11,966 nt of DNA from UBA10649 sp964597445 (GTDB taxonomy: Bacteria; Actinomycetota; Actinomycetes; S36-B12): the NCBI GenBank assembly GCA_964597445.1, contig CAZQXO010000054.1:1-11966 (forward strand), read 5' to 3'. The position numbers were made by a program, and so were the translations under genes. The notes under the pieces were generated by a model that saw only the letters and a program-made list of their open reading frames with translations, had not been told where the DNA came from and ran no database searches. Shown in pieces: positions 1-5,379 of the stretch. The stretch's first letter is position 1, and every line of letters begins with the position of its first letter.

Positions 1-178
1 CGTTGGCCACGATCTTGAACCCGGCGCGGTCGAGGGCCTTCGAGACGGCCGCGAGCTGGGTCACGATGTCGCCGCAGCTGCGCTCATCCTCGATCATGCT
101 GATGACTCCCTCGAGCTGCCCCTTCGCACGCTTGAGGCGCATGAGGACATCGCGGGTGACGGCGGGATCGGTCTCCAT
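1..178 (-). CDS. CsoR/FrmR-family (DUF156) metal- or persulfide-sensing transcriptional repressor, 3' end cut by window
   Basis: The first 59 residues of a small all-helical DNA-binding repressor are visible; the rest lies outside the window. The minus-strand reading begins METDPAVTRDVLMRLKRAKG, followed by QLEGVISMIEDERSC and DIVTQLAAVSKAL. This is the typical helix 1 and helix 2 of CsoR/RcnR/FrmR proteins. The Cys of ERSC (residue 35) sits at the first ligand position of the family (Cys36 of M. tuberculosis CsoR). The other ligand positions are missing, so copper, other metal or persulfide (CstR-like) sensing cannot be told apart. Family members form tetramers that bind GC-tract operators and release them on binding their inducer. 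The start codon lies 6 nt after a TATCCT box, so the mRNA is probably leaderless. The repressor probably controls itself and the divergent CxxC protein through the inverted repeat between them. Confidence 0.88.
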   Translation of the reverse strand, partial: METDPAVTRDVLMRLKRAKGQLEGVISMIEDERSCGDIVTQLAAVSKALDRAGFKIVAN

Positions 179-184
179 GTCAAC

Positions 185-214
185 AGGATACCCCCCTACC
201 CCCCGGGGTATCCT
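185..214. promoter_or_regulatory. CsoR-type operator with two embedded divergent -10 boxes
   Basis: A perfect 10-bp inverted repeat, AGGATACCCC (185-194) and GGGGTATCCT (205-214), is separated by 10 bp. Inside it lies a tighter dyad, TACCCC (197-202) and GGGGTA (205-210), with a 2-bp spacer. The latter resembles the C-tract/G-tract operators known for CsoR-family repressors. The outer ends of the repeat read TATCCT on each strand and make good -10 boxes. Minus-strand TATCCT (190-185) lies 6 nt before the repressor ATG at 178; plus-strand TATCCT (209-214) lies 7 nt before the ATG at 222. A repressor bound here would cover both promoters. The operator role is inferred from position and sequence type. 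Confidence 0.8.
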
Positions 215-221
215 CTCCGCC

Positions 222-596
222 ATGACGCATTCTCACGGCGCGGGTGTCCTGCAGGAGCTGGCTCCGCTGGGCCGCGACCTTCGACGGGCGATCCCCGAGG
301 TCTACTCCGGCTTCGGCGCGCTGCACTCGGCCGCCCTCGCCCCCGGCGCGCTGAGCGCGAGCATGAAGGAGCTCATCGCCCTGGCGATCGCCGTCGTCGA
401 GCGCTGCGACGGGTGCATCGCCTCCCACTCCCGGGGTGCCGTCACGGCCGGCGCCTCGAAGGAGGAGGCAGCCGAGGCCATCGGTGTCGCCTTCCTCATG
501 GCTGGTGGCCCGGCGACCGTCTACGGTCCGCGCGCCTATGCCGCGTTCTGCGAGTACCACGACGCCGCTCATCCCGAGCAGTCCGCTGAGCAGTAG
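222..596 (+). CDS. AhpD-like / carboxymuconolactone decarboxylase family protein
   Basis: A 124-residue protein with the alkylhydroperoxidase AhpD core. It has a conserved Glu at the start of the helix ELIALAIAVVERC, then CDGCIASH, which is the CxxCxxxH redox signature (residues about 65-72), and the family-typical stretch EEAAEAIGVAFLMAGGPA. Such proteins use the two cysteines in thiol-based peroxide reduction, often as small oligomers in the cytosol. The length fits the short single-domain members. The frame stays open upstream to position 3, but that part runs antisense to the repressor gene. ATG 222 is preferred because a TATCCT box ends 7 nt before it and no Shine-Dalgarno sequence is present. 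The location opposite a CsoR-family repressor suggests induction by metal, sulfur or oxidative stress (inference). The physiological substrate is unknown. Confidence 0.87.
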   Translation: MTHSHGAGVLQELAPLGRDLRRAIPEVYSGFGALHSAALAPGALSASMKELIALAIAVVERCDGCIASHSRGAVTAGASKEEAAEAIGVAFLMAGGPATVYGPRAYAAFCEYHDAAHPEQSAEQ

Positions 597-712
597 CCCC
601 ACCTCTTCGCAGGGTCCTGCGGCGGCCGGGTTCTCGCCTCGGGCCCTGCCGGCCTACCTCGGCGCCGCCACGCTGGCCACGGAGTCAGCCGGAACAGCGA
701 CCCGACCGCACG
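597..712. other. Short non-coding stretch, nothing recognised
   Basis: 116 bases between the AhpD-like gene and the possible small membrane protein. Plus-strand frame 2 is open but has no ATG or GTG before 713 and would read as an Arg/Pro-rich string, so it is unlikely to code. A weak 7-bp stem with a G-U pair (AGGGTCC at 611-617 with GGGCCCT at 641-647) has a 23-nt loop and no U-tract, so I do not call it a terminator. Confidence 0.5.
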
Positions 713-847
713 ATGATCGTGAGCACCGCGCTCTCCGGCCTGTTCCTGATCGCCATCGGCCTCGCGCTCCACATCCTCGGACTCCTCCTCGGACTCGTGT
801 ACGGACCGACGCTTCCCCATCGGCGTCACTGGCTGCATCGCCCCTGA
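713..847 (+). CDS. Possible 44-residue single-span membrane protein
   Basis: A short reading frame starts MIVSTALSGLFLIAIGLALH, continues ILGLLLGLVYG and ends with a basic tail (PHRRHWLHRP). It has one strongly hydrophobic helix of about 27 residues and a positively charged C-terminus. Nearly all codons end in G or C, as in the neighbouring genes, which supports real coding. There is no clear Shine-Dalgarno sequence and no TAnnnT box close to ATG 713; GTG 719 is an alternative start. I recognise no family. It lies between the AhpD-like gene and the S51 gene in the same direction, and its stop is 18 nt before the next start. It could be a small membrane peptide or a chance open frame. Confidence 0.4.
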   Translation: MIVSTALSGLFLIAIGLALHILGLLLGLVYGPTLPHRRHWLHRP

Positions 848-851
848 TCAC

Positions 852-857
852 TACGCT
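852..857 (+). promoter_or_regulatory. Candidate -10 box for the S51/trmB operon
   Basis: TACGCT ends 8 nt before the ATG at 866, and no Shine-Dalgarno sequence lies between. The spacing fits a leaderless or nearly leaderless transcript, as seen for other genes of this window. No convincing -35 was found. Confidence 0.45.
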
Positions 858-865
858 CGGGTGCC

Positions 866-1591
866 ATGACCAGCAGCGGGCCCGGACGCATCGCCCTCGT
901 CGGCAGTGGTGAGTACCTGCCGGTCATGCAGGAGATCGAGGCGTGGCTCCTCGCCGATCGGCCACCCCGCTACGTCCAGCTCGCCACGGCTGCTGCGCCC
1001 GAGGGCGATCGCGTCCTGGCCACGTGGCATCGCCTCGGAGCCGAGGCCGCGGAGCGCCTGGGAGCCAAGCAGGTCGTCGTCGACGTGCGCACCCGCGCCG
1101 ATGCTGACGACGACGCTCACGTCGACGCCATCGCGGGGGCAGGACTCATCTACCTGTCGGGAGGGAACCCGCGGCATCTTGCGACGACCCTGCGCGGGAC
1201 GCGCGTCTGGCACGCGATCCTCGAGCAGTGGCAGGCAGGTGCGTCGCTCGCCGGATGCAGCGCGGGCGCCATGGCCCTCGGCGGGTATGTGCCCGACATC
1301 AGGCATCCCAGCAAGGGAGGCACCGACGGGCTGGGAGTGGCGCCCGACCTGCGTGTGCTGCCGCACTTCGACAAGTACAGCCGCTTCATCCCCGACGCCG
1401 TCATGCGTCCGCTGATCTCCCCCGGGCGCATCGTGGTCGGCATCGATGAGGACACGGCACTCGTGTCGGAGGGGCCGGGCGAGGACGGTCTCTGGGACTT
1501 CCGCTCACGCGGTGTCGGATCGGCATGGACCATCGAGCACGATCGTCGGCATCGCGTCAACGCCCCGCTGCGGCTGAGGATCTCCTCGTGA
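866..1591 (+). CDS. Peptidase S51 / cyanophycinase-like family protein (type 1 glutamine amidotransferase-like fold)
   Basis: A 241-residue protein of the S51 serine peptidase family, which includes dipeptidase E (aspartyl dipeptides) and cyanophycinase. Visible family marks are LVGSGEY near the N-terminus, IYLSGGN (95-101), the nucleophile elbow AGCSAGAMAL with Ser132, LPHFDKYSR with His167 as the probable catalytic histidine, and GIDEDTALV (192-200), typical of the cyanophycinase-like branch. Length matches a single-domain cytosolic enzyme, and no signal peptide is seen. It may cleave Asp-containing or isopeptide-type peptides, but the substrate cannot be read from sequence. It is the first gene of a two-gene unit: its TGA overlaps the GTG of trmB, so the two are probably translated together. 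A -10-like TACGCT lies just upstream. Confidence 0.85.
   Translation: MTSSGPGRIALVGSGEYLPVMQEIEAWLLADRPPRYVQLATAAAPEGDRVLATWHRLGAEAAERLGAKQVVVDVRTRADADDDAHVDAIAGAGLIYLSGGNPRHLATTLRGTRVWHAILEQWQAGASLAGCSAGAMALGGYVPDIRHPSKGGTDGLGVAPDLRVLPHFDKYSRFIPDAVMRPLISPGRIVVGIDEDTALVSEGPGEDGLWDFRSRGVGSAWTIEHDRRHRVNAPLRLRISS
1576..1580 (+). promoter_or_regulatory. Shine-Dalgarno sequence of trmB, inside the S51 gene
   Basis: GAGGA is followed by a 7-nt spacer and GTG at 1588. It fixes the trmB start at the GTG that overlaps the upstream TGA, rather than at the upstream in-frame ATG (1525). Confidence 0.75.
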
Positions 1592-2289
1592 CAGCACGAG
1601 CCGATCTCGGCCGAGACCCACGACCCGCCACGCTGCGACCCGGCGTCCGCACCTTCAAGCCCCGACGATCACGCATCACGCCGACGGCGCAGCGCGCACT
1701 GCAGGAGCACTCCGACCTTCTCGTCCCGCTCACCGATGAGCCGATCGACCGTGCGGCGATCTGGGGACCGACGGTGCCGCTCGTCGTCGAGATCGGCTTC
1801 GGAGACGGGCGCGCCACGGCGGCCATGGCCGCGAGAGAGCCGGGTGTCGGGCTCCTGGCCATCGACGTCCACACCCCCGGACTCGGCGAGGCGCTCGCCC
1901 GGCTCGGGAGTTCCGGCATCCGCCATGTGCGCCTGATGGAAGCCGACGCGATCGTCGTGCTCGAGCGCATGATCCCACCGGACAGCCTCATCGGCGTGCG
2001 CGCCTTCTTCCCGGATCCCTGGCCGAAGGCTCGGCATCACAAGAGGCGTCTCGTCCAACCGGCCATCGTCGAACTCGTCCGGACGAGACTCGTCATCGGC
2101 GGAACGTGGCACCTGGCCACCGACTGGGAGGAGTACGCGACGGCGATGCAGGAGTGCTTCGCCCTCGCCCCGGGCTGGACCGGGGGCGTGATCCCGCGAC
2201 CCGAGGAGCGGCCGATCACCCGATACGAGACCCGGGCCCTGCGCGAAGGACGGGCCATCACCGACCTGGTCTTCCGGCGGACCGCCTGA
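1588..2289 (+). CDS. trmB: tRNA (guanine-N7-)-methyltransferase TrmB
   Basis: This 233-residue enzyme uses S-adenosylmethionine to make 7-methylguanosine, usually at position 46 in the tRNA variable loop. Class I methyltransferase motif I is VVEIGFGDG (residues 66-74). It is followed by AIDVHTPGLGEAL at the usual EVHxPGVG position. The TrmB signature FFPDPWPKARHHKRRL spans 140-155, then LATDWEEYA (176-184) and the C-terminal PITRYETRALREG with DLVFRR. All key blocks are present and the length is normal. The GTG start overlaps the preceding stop as GTGA and has a GAGGA ribosome site. An upstream in-frame ATG at 1525 would add 21 residues of antisense-like composition and is not preferred. Coupling to an S51 peptidase is a genomic association without an obvious functional link. 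Confidence 0.96.
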   Translation: MTARADLGRDPRPATLRPGVRTFKPRRSRITPTAQRALQEHSDLLVPLTDEPIDRAAIWGPTVPLVVEIGFGDGRATAAMAAREPGVGLLAIDVHTPGLGEALARLGSSGIRHVRLMEADAIVVLERMIPPDSLIGVRAFFPDPWPKARHHKRRLVQPAIVELVRTRLVIGGTWHLATDWEEYATAMQECFALAPGWTGGVIPRPEERPITRYETRALREGRAITDLVFRRTA

Positions 2290-2310
2290 CTCGGGTCATC
2301 GCGACGGGGG

Positions 2311-2316
2311 CACAAT
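2311..2316 (+). promoter_or_regulatory. Candidate -10 box for a leaderless aldo/keto reductase transcript
   Basis: CACAAT ends exactly 6 nt before ATG 2323, so transcription would begin at the A of the start codon. The first base departs from TAnnnT. A weak TTGACA-like CTGACT lies at 2286-2291, with a long 19-nt spacer. There is no Shine-Dalgarno sequence. Confidence 0.5.
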
Positions 2317-2322
2317 GACATC

Positions 2323-3279
2323 ATGTCGACCGCACCCCTGACACCCACCCGGCCCCTCGGCTCCACCGACGTCCTCGTGTCGCCGCTCTGCTTCGGCGGC
2401 AACGTGTTCGGCTGGACGGTCGACGCGGATGGCTCCTTCGCCCTGCTCGACGAGTACGTGTCGCAGGGGGGCAACTTCATCGACACCGCCGACGTCTACT
2501 CCGAGTGGATTCCCGGCAACGCGGGCGGCGACTCCGAGCGCATCATGGGCCGGTGGCTCGCCTCCCGCGGCACTCGCGCGGATCTCGTGATCGCGACGAA
2601 GGTGGCGAAGCTGACCGCGCGCCGCGGACTCGCCCCCGACACCATCCACGCGGCACTCGATGACTCACTCGAGCGACTCCAGACCGACTACATCGATCTC
2701 TACTACGCCCACGAGGACGACGAGAGCGTGCCGATGCTCGAGTACCTGCAGGCCTTCGACGCACTCGTGCGGTCGGGCCGCGTGAAGTACCTCGCCGCAT
2801 CGAACTTCTCCCCCGCGCGACTGGTCGAGGCCCTGCGCCTGCAGCAGGAGCACGGGCTCTCGCCGTTCATCGCGATCCAGGATCTCTACAACCTCGTCGA
2901 GCGCGGCTCCTTCGAGCGCGATCGCGCACCCATCGTGGCCGAGTACCACCTCGCAGCCCTGCCCTACTACTCCCTGGCCAAGGGGTTCCTCACGGGCAAG
3001 TACCGGCCCGGCGTCGTGGTCGACAGTGCGCGGGCGACTGGCGCGATGGCCTACCTCGACGAGCGCGGCGAGCGGGTCCTCTCCGCGCTCGACGAGGTCG
3101 CGGCGGCGCACGGATGCCCCGTCAGTGCCGTCTCCCTCGCCTGGCTGCTGACGCGCCCCGGCGTCCCAGCCGCCATCGCGAGTGCGCGCACGCCGGAGCA
3201 GCTCGCCGACCTCATTCCCCTGGGAACCATCACCCTCACGCCGGAGCAGATCCGCCTGCTCGACGAGGCATCCGCCTGA
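2323..3279 (+). CDS. Aldo/keto reductase (NADPH-dependent oxidoreductase)
   Basis: A 318-residue (alpha/beta)8-barrel oxidoreductase that would reduce aldehydes or ketones with NADPH in the cytosol. The catalytic tetrad is complete: Asp54 and Tyr59 in NFIDTADVY, Lys93 in ATKVAK, and His130 in LYYAHEDD. Cofactor-side features include YLAASNFS (156-163), the LPYYSLAKGFLTGKY block (213-227) and, near the C-terminus, PAAIASARTPEQL, the usual adenine-phosphate binding segment. The overall look is the bacterial general-stress branch (YajO/IolS/Tas-like), but the substrate cannot be named. A CACAAT box 6 nt before the ATG suggests its own leaderless promoter, 33 nt after trmB. The next gene starts 6 nt after its stop, so it is probably cotranscribed. 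Confidence 0.93.
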   Translation: MSTAPLTPTRPLGSTDVLVSPLCFGGNVFGWTVDADGSFALLDEYVSQGGNFIDTADVYSEWIPGNAGGDSERIMGRWLASRGTRADLVIATKVAKLTARRGLAPDTIHAALDDSLERLQTDYIDLYYAHEDDESVPMLEYLQAFDALVRSGRVKYLAASNFSPARLVEALRLQQEHGLSPFIAIQDLYNLVERGSFERDRAPIVAEYHLAALPYYSLAKGFLTGKYRPGVVVDSARATGAMAYLDERGERVLSALDEVAAAHGCPVSAVSLAWLLTRPGVPAAIASARTPEQLADLIPLGTITLTPEQIRLLDEASA

Positions 3280-3285
3280 CCTGAG

Positions 3286-3834
3286 GTGAGCCTGTTCGTC
3301 GCGGTCGTGCCGCCAGCTCACGCGCGCGAGCACCTGCACGACGCCCTCACCGACGTCCGGCGTCGCCCGGGCGTGGACCGGGTTCGCTGGACATCACTCG
3401 ATCGCTGGCACATCACCCTGGGCTTCCTCGGCGACCCACCGGAGCAGGTGGACGAGGACGTGGCCGAGTCCCTGTCGGTGCTGGTCGAGCTCCCGGCGAT
3501 CACCGGGGTTCACCTGAGGGGCGCCGGCTCCTTCGGCCGCACGGTCGTCTGGACGGGCGTCGCCGAGGGGCCGGGCCGGGATGCGTTCGCGGACATCGCC
3601 CGACGGATCCCCGCGCTCGTACGCGGGACGGGAGCCGCGGTGGACCGTCGGGAGTGGCGACCCCACCTCACGATCGGCCGCCTGCGAGGCGGGTCACCCG
3701 ACCCGGCCGTGCAGGCCCTCGCCGCCTACTGCGGGCCGGTCTGGGACGTCCAGGAGATCCACCTGATCCGATCCACGGGAGGGGCCGCTCCCGTGCATCA
3801 CCGGATCGCCACGGTGCCTCTGCTCGGCGCCTAG
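3286..3834 (+). CDS. thpR: RNA 2',3'-cyclic phosphodiesterase (ThpR/LigT-like 2H phosphoesterase)
   Basis: A 182-residue member of the 2H phosphoesterase superfamily. The two diagnostic HxTx motifs are HITL (42-45) and HLTI (127-130); their histidines form the active site that opens 2',3'-cyclic phosphates on RNA ends. The N-terminus SLFVAVVPP fits the usual family start RLFVAV-PP, which supports GTG 3286, and the length is typical. No good Shine-Dalgarno sequence has proper spacing (GAGG runs into the start codon), so translation probably depends on ribosomes ending at the aldo/keto reductase stop 6 nt upstream. The gene ends in CTAG, a palindrome that also holds the stop codon of the opposing SMP-30 gene. 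The cellular substrate of bacterial ThpR proteins is not well settled. Confidence 0.9.
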   Translation: MSLFVAVVPPAHAREHLHDALTDVRRRPGVDRVRWTSLDRWHITLGFLGDPPEQVDEDVAESLSVLVELPAITGVHLRGAGSFGRTVVWTGVAEGPGRDAFADIARRIPALVRGTGAAVDRREWRPHLTIGRLRGGSPDPAVQALAAYCGPVWDVQEIHLIRSTGGAAPVHHRIATVPLLGA

Positions 3835-4727
3835 GACGTCGCACCCGCCCAGGGGCGAACGGGGAGGCCGGGAACCGGCGCGTCGATGACGAACACGCCA
3901 CCGGACATCGGCCACGCCACGAGAGCCTCCGCACTCATGCGGTAGCGGGCGGAGGTGATGAGGAGGCGGTCCCGGCACGGCCCGACGAACTCCGGGCACG
4001 TCACGTGCGGTGCTCCCACGCCGACCTCATCGACCACATCGCCGTTCGACGTGAGGCACCGGACGACTCCCTCGCCGAAGAACGCGACCCACAGGCGCCC
4101 GTCGACGTCGACCGCGAGACCGTCGGGCGTGCCACCGCAGGCGAGGACCGTGCGCTGACCGGACGCGACTCCGCGCGTCACGTCATAGTCGAAGGCGCGC
4201 ACCTCACCGGGCCGCGTCTCGACGTGGTACATCGTCGTGCCGTCCGGCGAGAAGCCGATGCCGTTCGACACCGTGACATCCGTGAGCACGACGCGCACCG
4301 TTCGATCCACGTCGATGGACCACACGCGCTCCTGCCGCGAACGATCGTCGCAGCGGATGCTTCCGACGAGGAAGCGGCCGGCGGGATCCACGGATCCGTC
4401 GTTCAGGCGGCTCGCGACATCGTCCGGGAGGAGACGGATCGAGTCGCGACGTGCGCCGTCCGCGTCGATCACGTGCACCTGGCGCTCACCCGCCACCAGG
4501 AGGCCCCCGTCGGCGGCGGGCGTCACGGATCCGACCTTCTCGCCCATCGAGCACTGCCACACGATCTCGAGCCGATCTCCCTCGAGTCGGCCGCGGAACA
4601 CCTCCCCGGCCTCACTGTCGACCCACCAGACGCACTGCCGCGACTCGTCCCACACCGGACCCTCGCCCAGCTCCCAGCGCTCGTCCGCTCCCTCGACGAG
4701 AGCGGCCTGCCGGAGGTGCGCATCCAT
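3831..4727 (-). CDS. SMP-30/gluconolactonase/LRE family protein
   Basis: A 298-residue six-bladed beta-propeller hydrolase of the regucalcin/gluconolactonase family, which opens sugar lactones using one divalent metal. The metal-binding positions are present: Glu22 in LGEGPVW, Asn155 in VSNGIGFSPDG and Asp202 in GGTPDGLAVDVDG. RLNDGSVDPAGRFLVGS (107-123) is the usual substrate-side block. One oddity is MYHVETRPGEV, where most members have D-S rather than E-T. There is no signal peptide, so it is cytosolic. ATG 4727 is chosen because a TACTCT box ends 7 nt upstream, giving a leaderless mRNA. A longer in-frame start at 4862 would run inside the divergent Nudix gene and adds Arg/Ser/Pro-rich sequence. 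Its TAG overlaps the TAG of thpR. The lactone substrate is unknown. Confidence 0.92.
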   Translation of the reverse strand: MDAHLRQAALVEGADERWELGEGPVWDESRQCVWWVDSEAGEVFRGRLEGDRLEIVWQCSMGEKVGSVTPAADGGLLVAGERQVHVIDADGARRDSIRLLPDDVASRLNDGSVDPAGRFLVGSIRCDDRSRQERVWSIDVDRTVRVVLTDVTVSNGIGFSPDGTTMYHVETRPGEVRAFDYDVTRGVASGQRTVLACGGTPDGLAVDVDGRLWVAFFGEGVVRCLTSNGDVVDEVGVGAPHVTCPEFVGPCRDRLLITSARYRMSAEALVAWPMSGGVFVIDAPVPGLPVRPWAGATS

Positions 4728-4734
4728 GTCCGTG

Positions 4735-4764
4735 AGAGTAGGGCAGGGCGTGGACGGGTAGGTT
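4735..4764. promoter_or_regulatory. Back-to-back leaderless promoters for the SMP-30 and Nudix genes
   Basis: Minus-strand TACTCT (4740-4735) lies 7 nt before ATG 4727. Plus-strand TAGGTT (4759-4764) lies 6 nt before GTG 4771. The two boxes are 18 bp apart and the start codons are separated by 43 nt, the same geometry as at 179-221. No inverted repeat is present here, so there is no sign of a dyad operator. Neither gene has a Shine-Dalgarno sequence. Confidence 0.65.
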
Positions 4765-4770
4765 CGAGTC

Positions 4771-5379
4771 GTGTCGAGGCCAGCGCAGGGACGAGGTCCG
4801 GACGACACCGCGTCCGACGATGGCGCCCCCGAGCCCGCCGTGCGGCGCCGGTCGTCCCGCATCGCCTACGCGAACCCCTGGATGACCCTCACCGAGGACG
4901 AGGTCGAGTACCGGGACGGATCCACTGGCGTCTTCGCCGTGGTCCGCACGCGCGACTTCTCCCTGGTGATCCCGTTCGACGGAGAGCGCTTCACGCTCGT
5001 CGAGCAGTTCCGATACGCCGTCGGACGACGGCTCTGGGAGTTCCCGCAGGGATCGGTGGCCTCACCTGAGGACCTCGGCGCCGCCGAGGTGGCCGCCATC
5101 GAACTGGAGGAGGAGGCCGGCCTGCGCGCCCGGCACTGGACGCATCTGGGTCGCCTGCACGCCGGGTACGGCCGATCCTCGACCGCGTTCGACGTCTACC
5201 TTGCTGAGGGACTCTCGTCGGTCCCGGCCCGCCGCGAGGTGACGGAGCAGGACATGCGATCGGCAGCCTTCACCCGGGAGGAGCTGTGGACCCTGGTCGA
5301 GGAGGGCCTGCTCACGGACTCGCACACCTTGGCCGCACTCGCCCTTCTCGACCGTCATCGACCTCGCTCGGTCGACTGA
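4771..5379 (+). CDS. Nudix hydrolase, ADP-ribose pyrophosphatase-like
   Basis: A 202-residue Nudix protein. After an acidic, probably disordered N-terminus (1-25) come the beta strands FAVVRTRDFSLVIPF and FTLVEQFRYAVG, then LWEFPQGS, the usual lead-in of ADP-ribose/NDP-sugar pyrophosphatases. The Nudix box is recognisable at 94-118 (G94, E100, then IELEEEAGL), with the metal-binding glutamates E111, E114 and E115 kept. It departs from the consensus in two ways: the Arg of REL is Ile110, and two extra residues lie between E100 and that position. It likely hydrolyses a nucleoside diphosphate linked to another moiety; the substrate is uncertain. GTG 4771 follows a TAGGTT box by 6 nt, so the mRNA is probably leaderless. 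The gene's 3' end overlaps the opposing diguanylate cyclase gene by 25 bp. Confidence 0.88.
   Translation: MSRPAQGRGPDDTASDDGAPEPAVRRRSSRIAYANPWMTLTEDEVEYRDGSTGVFAVVRTRDFSLVIPFDGERFTLVEQFRYAVGRRLWEFPQGSVASPEDLGAAEVAAIELEEEAGLRARHWTHLGRLHAGYGRSSTAFDVYLAEGLSSVPARREVTEQDMRSAAFTREELWTLVEEGLLTDSHTLAALALLDRHRPRSVD

Noticed and set aside
3..221. N-terminal extension of the AhpD-like protein
   Set aside because: It lies antisense to the repressor gene and spans the operator; ATG 222 has the -10 box at the leaderless distance.
611..647. Possible terminator after the AhpD-like gene
   Set aside because: Stem of 7 bp with a G-U pair, a 23-nt loop and no U-tract; too weak in such GC-rich DNA.
4728..4862. 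N-terminal extension of the SMP-30 protein
   Set aside because: It would overlap the start of the divergent Nudix gene and the promoter region, and adds Arg/Ser/Pro-rich sequence before the family start.
3654..5069. Long plus-strand open frame (471 codons) over thpR, SMP-30 and Nudix genes
   Set aside because: It runs antisense to the SMP-30 gene and out of frame in the other two; it is Arg/Asp/His-rich, has no recognisable domain, and is an artefact of high GC.
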